Shown: positions 51,836-60,681, numbered from the stretch's first letter. The stretch is DNA of 64,000 bases from Prosthecobacter fusiformis (GCF_004364345.1 NZ_SOCA01000001.1:1054001-1118000), one strand, 5' to 3'. The notes: generated from the letters alone by a model not told the origin. Translations and numbers: made by a program.

Positions 51836-53080
51836 ATGAAAAAGAAAATCGTCCTCGCTTATTCCGGCGGCCTCGACACCTCCGTCCTGCTCTCCTGGAT
51901 CAAAGAAACCTATGATGCCGAAGTCATCGCCTTCTGCGCCAACATCGGTCAGGACGACGAGCTCAAAGGCCTCAACGCCAAAGCCAAAAAAACCGGCGCT
52001 CTCAAAATCTATGTGGACGACCTCCAGGAGGAGTTCGCCAAAGACTTCATCTTCCCCATGATGCAGGCCGGGGCCATCTATGAAGGCCAGTACTTCCTCG
52101 GCACCTCCATCGCCCGCCCCCTCATCGCCAAGCGCATGGTCGAGATCGCCAAGCTCGAAGGTGCCTCCGCCATCGGCCACGGTGCCACCGGCAAAGGCAA
52201 CGACCAGGTCCGCTTCGAGCTCACCACCGCCGCCCTCGCCCCGGATCTCGAAATCATCGCGCCTTGGCGTGACGAGCGTTTCCGCACCCAGTTCCCTGGC
52301 CGTGCCGAAATGATCGCCTACTGCGAAGAGAAAAACATCCCCATCCAGGCCAGCGCCAAAAAGCCCTTCTCCATGGACCGCAACCTCCTGCACATCAGCT
52401 ATGAGGCCGGCATCCTAGAGGACCCCTGGTTCAACGCCGGCGACGTCAAATACCGCGACTACTTCACCACCCTCTCCGTCTTCCCTGAAGACGCCCCGGA
52501 CAAATCCGAATACGTCGTGCTCGACTTCGACAAAGGCAATTGCGTCGCCGTCAACAGCAAACCCATGAACCCCCTCCAGGTCATGAAAGCCCTGAACAAA
52601 CTCGGCGGCAAGCACGGCGTCGGCCGCGTGGACATGGTGGAAAACCGCTTCGTCGGCATGAAGAGCCGCGGCGTCTATGAGACCCCCGGCGGAGCCATCC
52701 TCCACTTCGCCCATCGCCAGATCGAGTCCCTCACCATGGACCGCGAAGTCATGCACCTCCGCGACAGCCTCATCCCCGAGTACGCCAAGCTCGTGTACAA
52801 CGGCTTCTGGTACGCCCCCGAGCGCCTCGCCCTCCAGGCCCTCGTCACCGAGAGCCAAAAGAACGTCTCCGGCACCGTCCGTGTGAAGCTGTACAAAGGC
52901 GGCATCCACGCCGCCGGCCGCCAGAGCCAGTTCAGCATGTACAACCCCCACATCGCCACCATGGAAGCCGACCCAACGAAAGCCTACAACCAAGACGACG
53001 CCACCGGCTTCATCCGCCTCAACGGCCTCCGTCTGCGCGTGAATTCGCAGGTCAATGGTGCAGCGAACATCGGCGGTTAA
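51836..53080 (+). CDS. argG: Argininosuccinate synthase
   Basis: Joins citrulline and aspartate in arginine synthesis. The 414-residue protein starts [20 protein letters not shown] with the ATP-binding P-loop YSGGLDTS; later blocks include [33 protein letters not shown], and EYGVLD-type elements. Codon use is strongly C-ending, sharper than in the neighbours, suggesting high expression. It has its own terminator and no adjacent arg genes. Confidence 0.96.
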   Translation: MKKKIVLAYSGGLDTSVLLSWIKETYDAEVIAFCANIGQDDELKGLNAKAKKTGALKIYVDDLQEEFAKDFIFPMMQAGAIYEGQYFLGTSIARPLIAKRMVEIAKLEGASAIGHGATGKGNDQVRFELTTAALAPDLEIIAPWRDERFRTQFPGRAEMIAYCEEKNIPIQASAKKPFSMDRNLLHISYEAGILEDPWFNAGDVKYRDYFTTLSVFPEDAPDKSEYVVLDFDKGNCVAVNSKPMNPLQVMKALNKLGGKHGVGRVDMVENRFVGMKSRGVYETPGGAILHFAHRQIESLTMDREVMHLRDSLIPEYAKLVYNGFWYAPERLALQALVTESQKNVSGTVRVKLYKGGIHAAGRQSQFSMYNPHIATMEADPTKAYNQDDATGFIRLNGLRLRVNSQVNGAANIGG

Positions 53081-53107
53081 AATTAAACAATTTCCCAAAT
53101 CCTCACC

Positions 53108-53140
53108 AGCCCGGACGCCGCAAGGTTTCCGGGCTTTTTT
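53108..53140 (+). terminator. Rho-independent terminator of argG
   Basis: AGCCCGGA (53108-53115) pairs with TCCGGGCT (53128-53135), followed by a run of T and TATTA. It lies 28 bp after the argG stop. Confidence 0.9.
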
Positions 53141-53400
53141 ATTATGGTATTCTTCAAATCAAGTGCACTTGTGGTCGTGGATGCCTCTTTCAAACAATCC
53201 TTTTGAGCTGCCTCCCTATTTTTCATCAGCACATACATCGTAATCTTGATGGTTAGCCTAGAAAGTTCCGCTCTGAAAGGAATGCCGATCCGCAGCTTGA
53301 CTCTTAGGCGTGATTTCCGCAATATTGATTTTTTGTGGAAGAGCGTTAAATATATAATATATTAAATGTCTTATATAAGAACTACATAACTTCGGTAAAA
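53141..53400. other. AT-rich gap before the TIR gene
   Basis: No gene is supported in this gap. It becomes visibly AT-rich towards its 3' end (TAAATATATAATATATTAAA just before 53400), unlike the GC-rich argG. The change in composition starts here and continues through the TIR gene and the small gene after it. The A/T stretches may contain the TIR promoter, but no convincing -35/-10 pair is singled out. Confidence 0.5.
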
Positions 53401-54210
53401 ATGAAAAAAGACGAAATAATCGAAGAACTTAAAACTCTTAAAGCCCGGCTTCGCGGCGAAGTGGTCAACGCCTACAAGGAACGGGGGGCTGCGTTTGGTG
53501 ACGAACGCTTTAATGCTTGGCGAAGAAAATTAACCTCATTTTTGTCTGATCATCTTCCTCGCGAGGTTTCAGTTCTCAATGAGAAGCTGACGCACAATGT
53601 TTTTTCGATTAATCCTCATGATTCCGATGTTACGGCATTTTGGAACTTGGACGGCGAGAATATGAACTCTTATCTGGAATCACTGATCTTGGATATTCAA
53701 AACGATGAGCATGATTTTCGAGAAATGCCCGTTGAACCGGAACCAGACAAGAAGAAAATAAAAGACACTTCCAAAGTCTTTATTGTTCATGGACATGACG
53801 GAGAGGCCAAAGAACGGACGGCGCGCTTCATCGAGAAGTTGGGCTTTGCCGCAATCATTCTTCATGAACAGCCCAACCAGGGGCGAACTATCATAGAAAA
53901 GATTGAAGAGTTCTCAAATGTAGGGTTTGGAATCGTACTTTACACACCAGATGATTTAGGAAATGTCAAAACTGAAGCGAGCATTGGTAACCTCCGGCCT
54001 CGTGCGCGACAAAATGTTGTATTCGAGCACGGCTATTTAATGGCGAAGATTGGTAGAAATAACGTGGCAGCTTTAGTAACAGCGGACATCGAGCTGCCAA
54101 ATGATATCAGTGGAGTTGTTTACATTTCAGATAAAGATTGGCAGGTGGACATAGCGAAAGAGATGAAAGCTTCCGGTTACGCAATTGACTTTAATGTAAT
54201 ATTACAATAA
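53401..54210 (+). CDS. TIR-domain effector (CAP12/Pycsar-type TIR, PF10137-like)
   Basis: A 269-residue cytoplasmic protein. Residues about 1-115 are a helical N-terminal domain; about 124-235 form a TIR-like nucleotide-hydrolase domain with KVFIVHGHDGEAKERTARF, IILHEQPNQGRTIIEKIEE, YTPDDLG and RQNVVFEHGYLMAKIGR. The Glu209 in VFEHGY matches the NADase catalytic position. This family includes stand-alone and CBASS/Pycsar effectors that deplete NAD+ in phage defence. No cyclase gene lies nearby, so the trigger is unknown. Base composition is clearly more AT-rich than argG, suggesting transfer. Confidence 0.85.
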   Translation: MKKDEIIEELKTLKARLRGEVVNAYKERGAAFGDERFNAWRRKLTSFLSDHLPREVSVLNEKLTHNVFSINPHDSDVTAFWNLDGENMNSYLESLILDIQNDEHDFREMPVEPEPDKKKIKDTSKVFIVHGHDGEAKERTARFIEKLGFAAIILHEQPNQGRTIIEKIEEFSNVGFGIVLYTPDDLGNVKTEASIGNLRPRARQNVVFEHGYLMAKIGRNNVAALVTADIELPNDISGVVYISDKDWQVDIAKEMKASGYAIDFNVILQ

Positions 54211-54334
54211 AACATATAAGCAAGAACAGGTTAGATCACCGCCTTTGATTTGTTTCAGCAATTAACGTCCCTATAATCTAAATTTGCCCTTAATGGCCTG
54301 AATGTTAATATTGTTTGAAACTACATAAAATCTT

Positions 54335-54616
54335 ATGTCTCGCCACAATTCACGCAAAGAAGAAGATAAACGTTTCGCTATGGAACGTAAAAGGGAGAAA
54401 GATACAGTCTATTTTTTGGAATTTACACCGAAAAATGGTGGGGCAGCTGGATACTCTACTCTTTTAGACAACCCTTGGTGTGTTCGGCTTTGGAAGAATT
54501 CAATGGGTGATGCCGATCTTAAGGAAGCGATCCGAACTTTTGAAACCAGGCATGGCGTCGATCTGTGGACCGAAGTGGCTTCAGGCTACAAGGTCAATAG
54601 CTTCTGGTATTCTTAA
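54335..54616 (+). CDS. Hypothetical protein (93 aa)
   Basis: A small, charged soluble protein (RHNSRKEEDKRFAMERKREK at the N-terminus, then VYFLEFTPKNGG and HGVDLWTEVASGYKVNSFWY). I do not recognise a family. It lies 124 bp after the TIR gene in the same orientation, with similar AT-rich composition, so it could be acquired with it. Whether it modulates the TIR protein is unknown. Confidence 0.6.
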   Translation: MSRHNSRKEEDKRFAMERKREKDTVYFLEFTPKNGGAAGYSTLLDNPWCVRLWKNSMGDADLKEAIRTFETRHGVDLWTEVASGYKVNSFWYS

Positions 54617-54674
54617 TTACCAAAATAAGATTCCAAGTGAATTATAACTGAAAACTCCTGTTGAACAAAAAACC

Positions 54675-55343
54675 ATGAATACGAAAGCCAGCCAGTTCGC
54701 TCATGCGTTTTGCGAGGTGTTAAACGATTTGATGCCCGGCTGGTCGGTCTTTGACGAAGCTATTTTCGGCCCTGATGATGCGGTGATTCGCTTTTCCGAA
54801 CAACACAAAGTTGATTCCGATGGCCATGTAGATGTCGCTTTTAGCTTCCAGGATTCCGATCCTAGCGGCTTGATACTCTGGGATTGCGTGAGTGGCTTTG
54901 GTGAGAGCACCGCAGATTGCGCATCTTCAGCAGCCCAACTCTGGGGAGGCACGAGCGCCGCAGCGCTACTGGAACTTAAGTACTCCCGAAGCGGTCAGTT
55001 TGCTGACCACTTGCACGGCCATGAAGAAGGGGGGATGACGGGGTGGCATTGCATATGCAGCCCAATCATGGGTTACGGTCTCGGGGAAAGTGGAAATGCA
55101 CTTCAGGATTGGTGGCTATCGCGACAGACCGTTTTACCCGCCATTTCGACATCCCTCTCTGATCTGCAAGATGGAGTTCCTCACGCCATCAAGATTTTCT
55201 TTGGTGGACTCAATATCGCCGAAGTCCGGGTGGACGGAGAAATACATGAGCGCGCGTCCTCCACTCTTCTATCCCTCGATTGGCCACGGATTGAACCTTT
55301 CGGATTCCTCCGAGTTTTTGTCATCGCACTCCACCGAGAATGA
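54675..55343 (+). CDS. DUF6348-like protein, possible immunity protein
   Basis: A 222-residue soluble protein. The central part (HLHGHEEGGMTGWHCICSPIMGYG) resembles, from memory, DUF6348, a family found with immunity-type genes; the key fragment here is GGMTGWHCICSPIMG. Acidic composition and isolation fit a stray immunity gene, but no cognate toxin is visible. It lies 58 bp after the 93-residue gene. Confidence 0.6.
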   Translation: MNTKASQFAHAFCEVLNDLMPGWSVFDEAIFGPDDAVIRFSEQHKVDSDGHVDVAFSFQDSDPSGLILWDCVSGFGESTADCASSAAQLWGGTSAAALLELKYSRSGQFADHLHGHEEGGMTGWHCICSPIMGYGLGESGNALQDWWLSRQTVLPAISTSLSDLQDGVPHAIKIFFGGLNIAEVRVDGEIHERASSTLLSLDWPRIEPFGFLRVFVIALHRE

Positions 55344-55486
55344 ACCGCTTCTAATATCATGGGCACCTGGGAAAAAAGATGCCAGGCTAAATATAGCGAT
55401 AATTCACTAAAACATTGTGTCATTCATCTCAGCCCGCGTTGAGTTGCGCGACCAAGGGGACAGCGCCCTTTTCCCGCTTCAGATCA

Positions 55487-55573
55487 GCCCCAACGGGGCG
55501 AAACAACAAAGCCCAGGGCAACGCCCTGGGTAGCCGGACACCCCTTCTCAGATTCCTCAAGTCCTGAAAGGAC
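55487..55573. repeat. Array of short hairpins with three-base loops
   Basis: Three small perfect stems occur in a row: GCCCC-AAC-GGGGC (55487-55499), CCCAGGGC-AAC-GCCCTGGG (55512-55530) and GTCCT-GAA-AGGAC (55561-55573). All have three-base loops. A fourth (GGATGCC-AGA-GGCATCC) lies at about 55675-55691 in the next repeat. No gene is supported in 55344-55937; this structured DNA fills much of it. Confidence 0.75.
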
Positions 55574-55660
55574 GAGACACCACATGTCCGTTCATCGCTT
55601 CCGTGTCCCCACCTCCAAATCTCTGCGCCAGACCTGAAGTCCTGATGGGTGATTTTTCCC

Positions 55661-55820
55661 GTCTTCACCGCCCCGGATGCCAGAGGCATCCCAGCCAGTA
55701 GCTAGGCGGTAAGGGAGCCTCAGCAACCGCACCCCTGGTCACACGCGAAACGGAACTAGCCCATCAACGCCGCATCCTGGAGAATGCCAGTGGTGCCACA
55801 TCTTATAGCCGCGAAGATGC
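55661..55820. repeat. Dispersed intergenic repeat, copy A
   Basis: A GC-rich block with GGATGCC-AGA-GGCATCC, then CAGCCAGTAGCTAGGCGGTA, AGCAACCGCACCCCTGGT and GAATGCCAGTGGTGCCACA. The same ordered elements recur at 58541-58703 with scattered changes. It contains no credible gene. Confidence 0.75.
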
Positions 55821-55937
55821 ACGTACAAAGTCCCATGCCATTCAGCGGCTTGGACCCCGCTTGATTTTTCCCCTGTTTCAGCTACTCTCGCCCATAAGGG
55901 AGTGTAAAAATTAAGGGCAACAGCTTGAAGCGACATC

Positions 55938-56492
55938 ATGAGTAACAGGGGCATTTCTTGGGTTGGCACGATCTCCGAGGATTTGGCCGACAGAGGTCCA
56001 GCGGCATTTGCGCGACGGAAACTTGAAAAACAGGACCACCTATTCGCTCATCGATCCGCACTTTTTTATACTCCGACAGAAAATATCCCTGCCAAACATG
56101 TTGGGAGCGGCCCTCTGGATGTCATGTTGCCGATAACTTCGCCCGATTATACGGACCTTGCAGAAATTCGTGCGTATGGCAGTCCTCGTTTCTGGGTGGA
56201 TCTGATTCAGCGACAAACTGGCAAATTGCGCTGGACACCAATATCACCCGCTCGGGTAGTCTTTATCCGTTACGATAGTTTTACCATTCGCCAGGACCAC
56301 CTCGCCATAGGCACGAAAGGGCTTCTCGATGCCCTTAAACTGCGCACCACGGGGAGGCGTGATCGACTTTATCTACATTATTTTGGCGCGATTCTCGATG
56401 ATGGTCCTGGTTTCGTGGACATAACATGGGAACAGGAAATTGTGGCCCATCCCAAAGATGCGGGAGTAAGGATTCAAGTGGTGCAAAAATGA
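55938..56492 (+). CDS. RusA-like resolvase-fold protein (tentative)
   Basis: A 184-residue protein. The C-terminal half reads DHLAIGTKGLLDALKL, then YFGAILDDGPGFVDITWEQE and AGVRIQV. This resembles RusA-type Holliday-junction endonucleases, where acidic residues in a 'D-N---K-llDAL' segment and in a 'gii-DD-p' segment bind metal. The first Asp-Asn pair is here QDH, so activity is uncertain. Its stop overlaps the following HNH gene by 4 bp. The family call is by eye and needs a profile search. Confidence 0.5.
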   Translation: MSNRGISWVGTISEDLADRGPAAFARRKLEKQDHLFAHRSALFYTPTENIPAKHVGSGPLDVMLPITSPDYTDLAEIRAYGSPRFWVDLIQRQTGKLRWTPISPARVVFIRYDSFTIRQDHLAIGTKGLLDALKLRTTGRRDRLYLHYFGAILDDGPGFVDITWEQEIVAHPKDAGVRIQVVQK

Positions 56493-57145
56493 AACCGACA
56501 ATAAACATTAAAACCTGCTATTTATGCGGTTCAGCTAATCCAACAACGAGAGACCATGTTCCTCCAAGGGGTTTCTTTCCCGAGCCTCGTCCGTCTAACC
56601 TTATTACTTTGCCATGCTGCGATGCATGCAATCACTCATACTCCATGGATGATGAAGCCATGCGTGTGCTCCTCGCGATGGGCCTTGGTCATACGGATGC
56701 AGCAAAGTGGATTATTCAGAACAAGGTGTTTCCGGGAACGCTGACACGAAGTGTCGCGCTTCGGGTTGAGATCCGCAAGTCAATGGAGAATGTGATAATC
56801 ACAGATGAAGACGGGCAACCCATGGAGGTTGTAAAATACTCCATGGATCGCGCACGGACTGAGCGCTTTATCATCCGGGTTACCAAAGGTCTCCTACGCC
56901 ATTACTATCCTCATTACGATGCTTCCGAAGATCGATGGACGGCAATTCACATGGGACTTGAATTAGCAGAGCTAGCCAAAATCGAGACACTCAAAGATCA
57001 GCTTCCTCACTTTGATGAGCGAGGAAACGGCGTTGTCTGCTATAAATTCGGTTTCACGCAGGAGGGACTGACGGGTATTTGGCTGGTACTTTTCTATGGA
57101 ACAACTTTATTTTTAGTGACCCACACACACGGCAGCACGATCTAG
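56489..57145 (+). CDS. HNH-type endonuclease with zinc finger
   Basis: A 218-residue protein with an N-terminal HNH core: CYLCGSANPTTRDHVPPRGFF, ITLPCCDACNHSYSMDDE. CxxC pairs bracket a His-containing DHVPP motif, as in HNH nucleases. The rest is uncharacterised, with a hydrophobic C-terminus (GIWLVLFYGTTLFLVTH). I use the ATG at 56489, which overlaps the previous stop by 4 bp; the frame also runs further upstream. The pair with the RusA-like gene looks like one unit. Confidence 0.75.
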   Translation: MKPTINIKTCYLCGSANPTTRDHVPPRGFFPEPRPSNLITLPCCDACNHSYSMDDEAMRVLLAMGLGHTDAAKWIIQNKVFPGTLTRSVALRVEIRKSMENVIITDEDGQPMEVVKYSMDRARTERFIIRVTKGLLRHYYPHYDASEDRWTAIHMGLELAELAKIETLKDQLPHFDERGNGVVCYKFGFTQEGLTGIWLVLFYGTTLFLVTHTHGSTI

Positions 57146-57201
57146 CGCTATCTAACATCCTGCCCAGACCAACTTTGATCCCAAAAAGTCCAAATCTACC
57201 C

Positions 57202-57708
57202 ATGAAATTACACCTGTTCGCAGCAGTGACGTTTGTCATGAGCCTGCTTCAAATGGCAGAAGCTTTTGAGCCACCAATCCCAAGCTCTGCCATTTTCAAT
57301 TTCGACGACGAAAAAAGGTCCACCTTGGAGTCCTACAATCAAAAGCACCTTCAAGGGCACGGACTTTATAAAAACATCCCCCTCAATGAGGAAGACGCCA
57401 GCTTTGGCGACGAGCTAACCGTAAAGGGATTGGATGTCCTGACCGGTTACAAAACCGCCTGTGCAGCCTTCATCCCCAAGAAGTTTCAACACGCCCTGCA
57501 ACTGCCCAAGAAAGACGGAGAGCTGACATTCGCCAAGTTCGCCGAACAGGATCCGTTCACCTCCATGACCGTGAAGGCCAAATACTTCAAAATAGATCTG
57601 CTGGAGTCAGTCGAAATCACCGTGAGTCAGGAAGGCGGGGATCACATCATCACCATTGAAATTGTTGACGGCGGCATCAGAATCCGCTGCATGTCTTCTC
57701 TGCCCTGA
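57202..57708 (+). CDS. Exported hypothetical protein (168 aa)
   Basis: A signal peptide (MKLHLFAAVTFVMSLLQMAEA) precedes a mature domain of about 147 residues with alternating strands and helices (DELTVKGLDVLTGYKTACAAF, KAKYFKIDLLESVEITV). There is no lipobox. Family is not recognised. It lies 56 bp after the HNH gene. Base composition is ordinary for the window. Confidence 0.65.
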   Translation: MKLHLFAAVTFVMSLLQMAEAFEPPIPSSAIFNFDDEKRSTLESYNQKHLQGHGLYKNIPLNEEDASFGDELTVKGLDVLTGYKTACAAFIPKKFQHALQLPKKDGELTFAKFAEQDPFTSMTVKAKYFKIDLLESVEITVSQEGGDHIITIEIVDGGIRIRCMSSLP

Positions 57709-57769
57709 GAGGGCCGCAACCAAAGCTGGAAGCCCCGAGAAACTCGCTCAAATATCACCGCTGACTCTA

Positions 57770-58063
57770 ATGATTTCCAGCGAACATCATGCGAGGTTTG
57801 AGCAGGCACTAGGGAGCCTTGATCCGGCAGCTAGGATGTACCAGCTAGCAACCACCTTGCGTGACGAAGGCGTGTCGCAGATTGATTTGTACACGCTGTT
57901 CTCACACTATCTGCAGAAGACCTCTGGCAAGGACCCTCTTTACGATGCTATTGCAGATCCTATGGACATCATCCATGGAGGACCCTGGGCCAAGGGCCAG
58001 GATCTTTACCCAGAGCCGTTGACCGAAGAAATCATTAAATCGGAAAGAAAAGTCTACCTATGA
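57770..58063 (+). CDS. Hypothetical protein (97 aa)
   Basis: A small acidic helical protein (RMYQLATTLRDEGVSQIDLY; KDPLYDAIADPMDIIHGG). I use the ATG at 57770; the frame extends upstream across the end of the previous gene. It overlaps the next gene by 4 bp, so they form a pair. It has an immunity-like size and composition, but no family is assigned. Confidence 0.6.
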   Translation: MISSEHHARFEQALGSLDPAARMYQLATTLRDEGVSQIDLYTLFSHYLQKTSGKDPLYDAIADPMDIIHGGPWAKGQDLYPEPLTEEIIKSERKVYL

Positions 58064-58452
58064 CCAGAGATGAACTCACCAAAAAGGTTAGCCAAATAGC
58101 CAGTGCAGTTGTCATGGACAGGCGCTGGAATAACCAAGCCCTGGAGGTTTCGATTCTTGGAATGCTGCTCTACGGTTATGCCTTGGCGGTGGGTCGAATC
58201 GTCATGCTCCTTGAACTTGAAGACATTGAAGCCGCCGTCCTTCAGACCATGATACGCACTGTGGGCTCCGCAGAGAAATGGAGCGCAGGGCTGGTCGCGG
58301 ACGCGAGCAAGTCAGCGTTCGATAAGGCTCACCACCCTGGCCAGCATGAACTCATCGGCGTTGGTCATTCCTACTTTGGTGCCAAAGATCAGGCTGTGAT
58401 AGTAGAAAACATCTTTGTAAATTTTGCCCGTTTTCGTGACCAGGCTCGCTAA
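58060..58452 (+). CDS. Hypothetical protein (130 aa)
   Basis: A helical soluble protein (MLLYGYALAVGRIVMLLELE; SAGLVADASKSAFDKAHHPG) that ends FARFRDQAR. The start overlaps the preceding gene by 4 bp. No family is recognised. It is followed by a 290-base gene-free stretch containing the second copy of a dispersed repeat. Confidence 0.6.
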   Translation: MTRDELTKKVSQIASAVVMDRRWNNQALEVSILGMLLYGYALAVGRIVMLLELEDIEAAVLQTMIRTVGSAEKWSAGLVADASKSAFDKAHHPGQHELIGVGHSYFGAKDQAVIVENIFVNFARFRDQAR

Positions 58453-58540
58453 CCCTGCTCCCACCCAACACCGCAGCGTATAGAAGACCGCAGAGGTGAA
58501 CAAAAAGATATTCTCTGCAGTGTTAAACTCCCCCTGATGC

Positions 58541-58703
58541 CGTCCTCCCGCCCCCGGATGCCGGAGACATCCCAGCCGGTAGCCAAGCGGTCAGGGAGCC
58601 CCAGCGACCGCACCCCTGGTTAGGCGAAATGGAAATAACTCATCCATCCACATCCTGGAAGGATGCCAGCGGTGCCACTACTCCCACCCGTAAAGATGCC
58701 CGG
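58541..58703. repeat. Dispersed intergenic repeat, copy B
   Basis: The ordered elements match copy A at 55661-55820: CGGATGCCGGAGACATCCCA, CCGGTAGCCAAGCGGTCAGG, GCGACCGCACCCCTGGTTAG and GGATGCCAGCGGTGCCACTA. CATCC-TGGAA-GGATG forms a short stem inside. Same orientation as copy A, about 2.9 kb apart. The rest of 58453-58742 shows no gene. Confidence 0.75.
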
Positions 58704-58742
58704 ATAAGATTCCACGTCCTCCACCGTTCCCCATCCATCGCC

Positions 58743-58958
58743 ATGACCTACGCCGAATTTAGAACCCACATCCAGCGTCATCTGGAAAAGCAATCCCGCG
58801 GAGCCACCTGGCAGGAACTTCGGGACACCCTCAAGCTGCCTTATGAGCGGCCCTGTCCAGAATGGACACGCAGGCTAGAAGAAGAGATCGGGCTGGTCAG
58901 GCGCAAAGGCCACGGCCGCAGTCTTCACTGGACGCTCGCTTCATTCAACCATTCCTAA
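58743..58958 (+). CDS. Small basic helical protein (71 aa)
   Basis: Short protein MTYAEFRTHIQRHLEKQSRG with a helix-turn-helix-like middle (TWQELRDTLKLPYERPCPEW) and a basic C-terminus (LVRRKGHGRSLHW). It could bind DNA as a small winged helix, but this is inference. It starts directly after repeat copy B, and the upstream extension of its frame runs through the repeat, so I use the ATG at 58743. Confidence 0.6.
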   Translation: MTYAEFRTHIQRHLEKQSRGATWQELRDTLKLPYERPCPEWTRRLEEEIGLVRRKGHGRSLHWTLASFNHS

Positions 58959-58982
58959 ATCGCACGTTTGACCTTGTCCAAG

Positions 58983-59558
58983 ATGCAAATCGAGCCTGCT
59001 CACTTTTCCGACCAAGTCTATGCTGCCCTGAAGGCAGCCTTTTCTGAACTCCTGCAAGCCAATCCGGACCAGAGCTTTTACGCGTTTGCCCTGTTCACCG
59101 ACGATTCACTTCAGTTCCTGCACGCCGTTGCCAATAGCGAGGAGGGACTGACCTCGACGGTCAAGCACTATAGAAAGACCGTGGATCCGAAATACGGGAC
59201 CACCTCCACCCGGTCCGGAATGCGCTGGTCTTATGGCGACTGGAGCTTCTTTCCTGAAGTCGGCGCAGCACATTTTGGGGAAATCAATGAGGCCCTTCGT
59301 GCAAACTTTGACAATGATGAGGAGACCTTTAACCAGGTGACAGAGTCGCTTTGGCCCGCGATTCTGAAAGCTTTTCAGCGGTTGGAAGACGAACACTTTT
59401 TCGATGCAGGCCCCGCGCGAACCAAGATCACGTTGCTGCCAGTCGGCGACCTTCCGTCTGAATTGATAGACCACTGGGTACTGACCCTGAACCCCCCGGA
59501 CGTTGCACACCGCTTCATTCATTGGGACACTGAGGCCATGGATGATACGTCCGTGTGA
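58983..59558 (+). CDS. DUF4303-like protein
   Basis: A 191-residue soluble protein resembling DUF4303: [53 protein letters not shown]. These proteins are common among immunity and SUKH-like gene neighbours, but function is unknown. A TTG at 58968 is an alternative start. It lies 24 bp after the 71-residue gene. Confidence 0.72.
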   Translation: MQIEPAHFSDQVYAALKAAFSELLQANPDQSFYAFALFTDDSLQFLHAVANSEEGLTSTVKHYRKTVDPKYGTTSTRSGMRWSYGDWSFFPEVGAAHFGEINEALRANFDNDEETFNQVTESLWPAILKAFQRLEDEHFFDAGPARTKITLLPVGDLPSELIDHWVLTLNPPDVAHRFIHWDTEAMDDTSV

Positions 59559-59590
59559 AATGCCGCACCCTAACTCTGCCTCCCACCCCC

Positions 59591-59944
59591 ATGCCCACCA
59601 AACACCGCATCTTCACCACCCCCTTCGCGGACGTCTATCCCCACTACATCGCCAAGGCGGAAAAGAAGGGCCGCACCCAAGCCGAGGTGGATGCCATCAT
59701 CCGCTGGCTAACGGGCTACACCCAGCAGGATCTAGAAGCCCAGTTGGAAAACCAGACCGACTTTGAAACCTTCTTCCAGCAAGCCCCCAAGATGCATCCT
59801 TCCCGGACCCTGATCAAAGGCACCATCTGCGGCATCCGCGTGGAAGACATCCAAGACCCCACCATGCAAGAAATCCGTTACCTGGACAAACTCGTCGATG
59901 AACTCGCCAAGGGAAAACCCATGGACAAGATTTTGCGCGCCTGA
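59591..59944 (+). CDS. DUF2200 protein
   Basis: A 117-residue protein matching DUF2200: [59 protein letters not shown] and [18 protein letters not shown]. The family is widespread and uncharacterised. The ATG at 59591 gives the normal family length; the frame continues upstream over the end of the DUF4303 gene. The GNAT gene follows. Confidence 0.9.
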   Translation: MPTKHRIFTTPFADVYPHYIAKAEKKGRTQAEVDAIIRWLTGYTQQDLEAQLENQTDFETFFQQAPKMHPSRTLIKGTICGIRVEDIQDPTMQEIRYLDKLVDELAKGKPMDKILRA

Positions 59945-59979
59945 CCGTGGGCTCCACACTCCCCGTCCTGTTTCCAACT

Positions 59980-60486
59980 ATGTCCCTACCCTCACTGGTA
60001 TTTGCGGAGATCAGTCCTGAGAGCGAAGGCGAGGCTGTCGCCAGCTTCCTGTCATGCCACACATGGCCCTTTCACGCGCGCAGCACGCTGACCGTAGACC
60101 TTGCGCGAAAGATCAAGCTTGGTCCTGCCGCGGAGGTGCGCGCCTTCTGGATCAACGAGCACGGTTCACCCGTCGGAATCGTGCGCATCATGGATCTCGA
60201 TGATTCCGACGATGGCAGCGTAATGTTCGATCTCCGACTGGCGGGCGGGAGCAGAGGCCGCGGTATCGGCCGCGCCGCCGTGGCCTGGCTGGTGGTCTGG
60301 CTCTTTGCCGAATACCCCGCCCTGTTTCGCATCGAGGCAGCCACGCGCATCGACAACCACGCCATGCGACGCGTCCTTGAGCTCAACCACTTTGTTCTTG
60401 AAGGACAGCTCCGCCAGACCTGGCGTAGTGAAGAGGGAATTCGCCATGACACCGCTCTCTATGGGCGCCTTCGCCATGACGCCTGA
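59980..60486 (+). CDS. GNAT-family N-acetyltransferase
   Basis: A 168-residue acetyltransferase with the acetyl-CoA-binding loop SRGRGIGRAAVAWLVVWLF and the following EAATRIDNHAMRRVLELNHF, LEGQLRQTWR, typical of RimJ/RimL-type proteins. Substrate is not predictable. A GTG at 59947 is an alternative start, just after the DUF2200 stop. Confidence 0.85.
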   Translation: MSLPSLVFAEISPESEGEAVASFLSCHTWPFHARSTLTVDLARKIKLGPAAEVRAFWINEHGSPVGIVRIMDLDDSDDGSVMFDLRLAGGSRGRGIGRAAVAWLVVWLFAEYPALFRIEAATRIDNHAMRRVLELNHFVLEGQLRQTWRSEEGIRHDTALYGRLRHDA

Positions 60487-60681
60487 CACTCAGGATCCCC
60501 CCAGCGACCGCAAGATCACTCGAAAAGCAACCTAACCTCTCTGGGATGACCCGTCTCGTCATCCTTCACTTTCAATCCAAAAAGAACCGTCGGAGTCCGA
60601 GAAGCTTGTCGCCCCGAAGAGGCGTCATCACCGCCTGCTTCATCTTGCTGCCGAGGTGATCTTTTGCTTCACTGGCTTTTA

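Noticed and set aside
51809-53098. Two minus-strand open frames (194 and 227 codons) opposite argG
   Set aside because: They run antisense to a clear argG with strong codon bias; Gly/Val/Asp/Glu-rich composition is an artefact of that bias.
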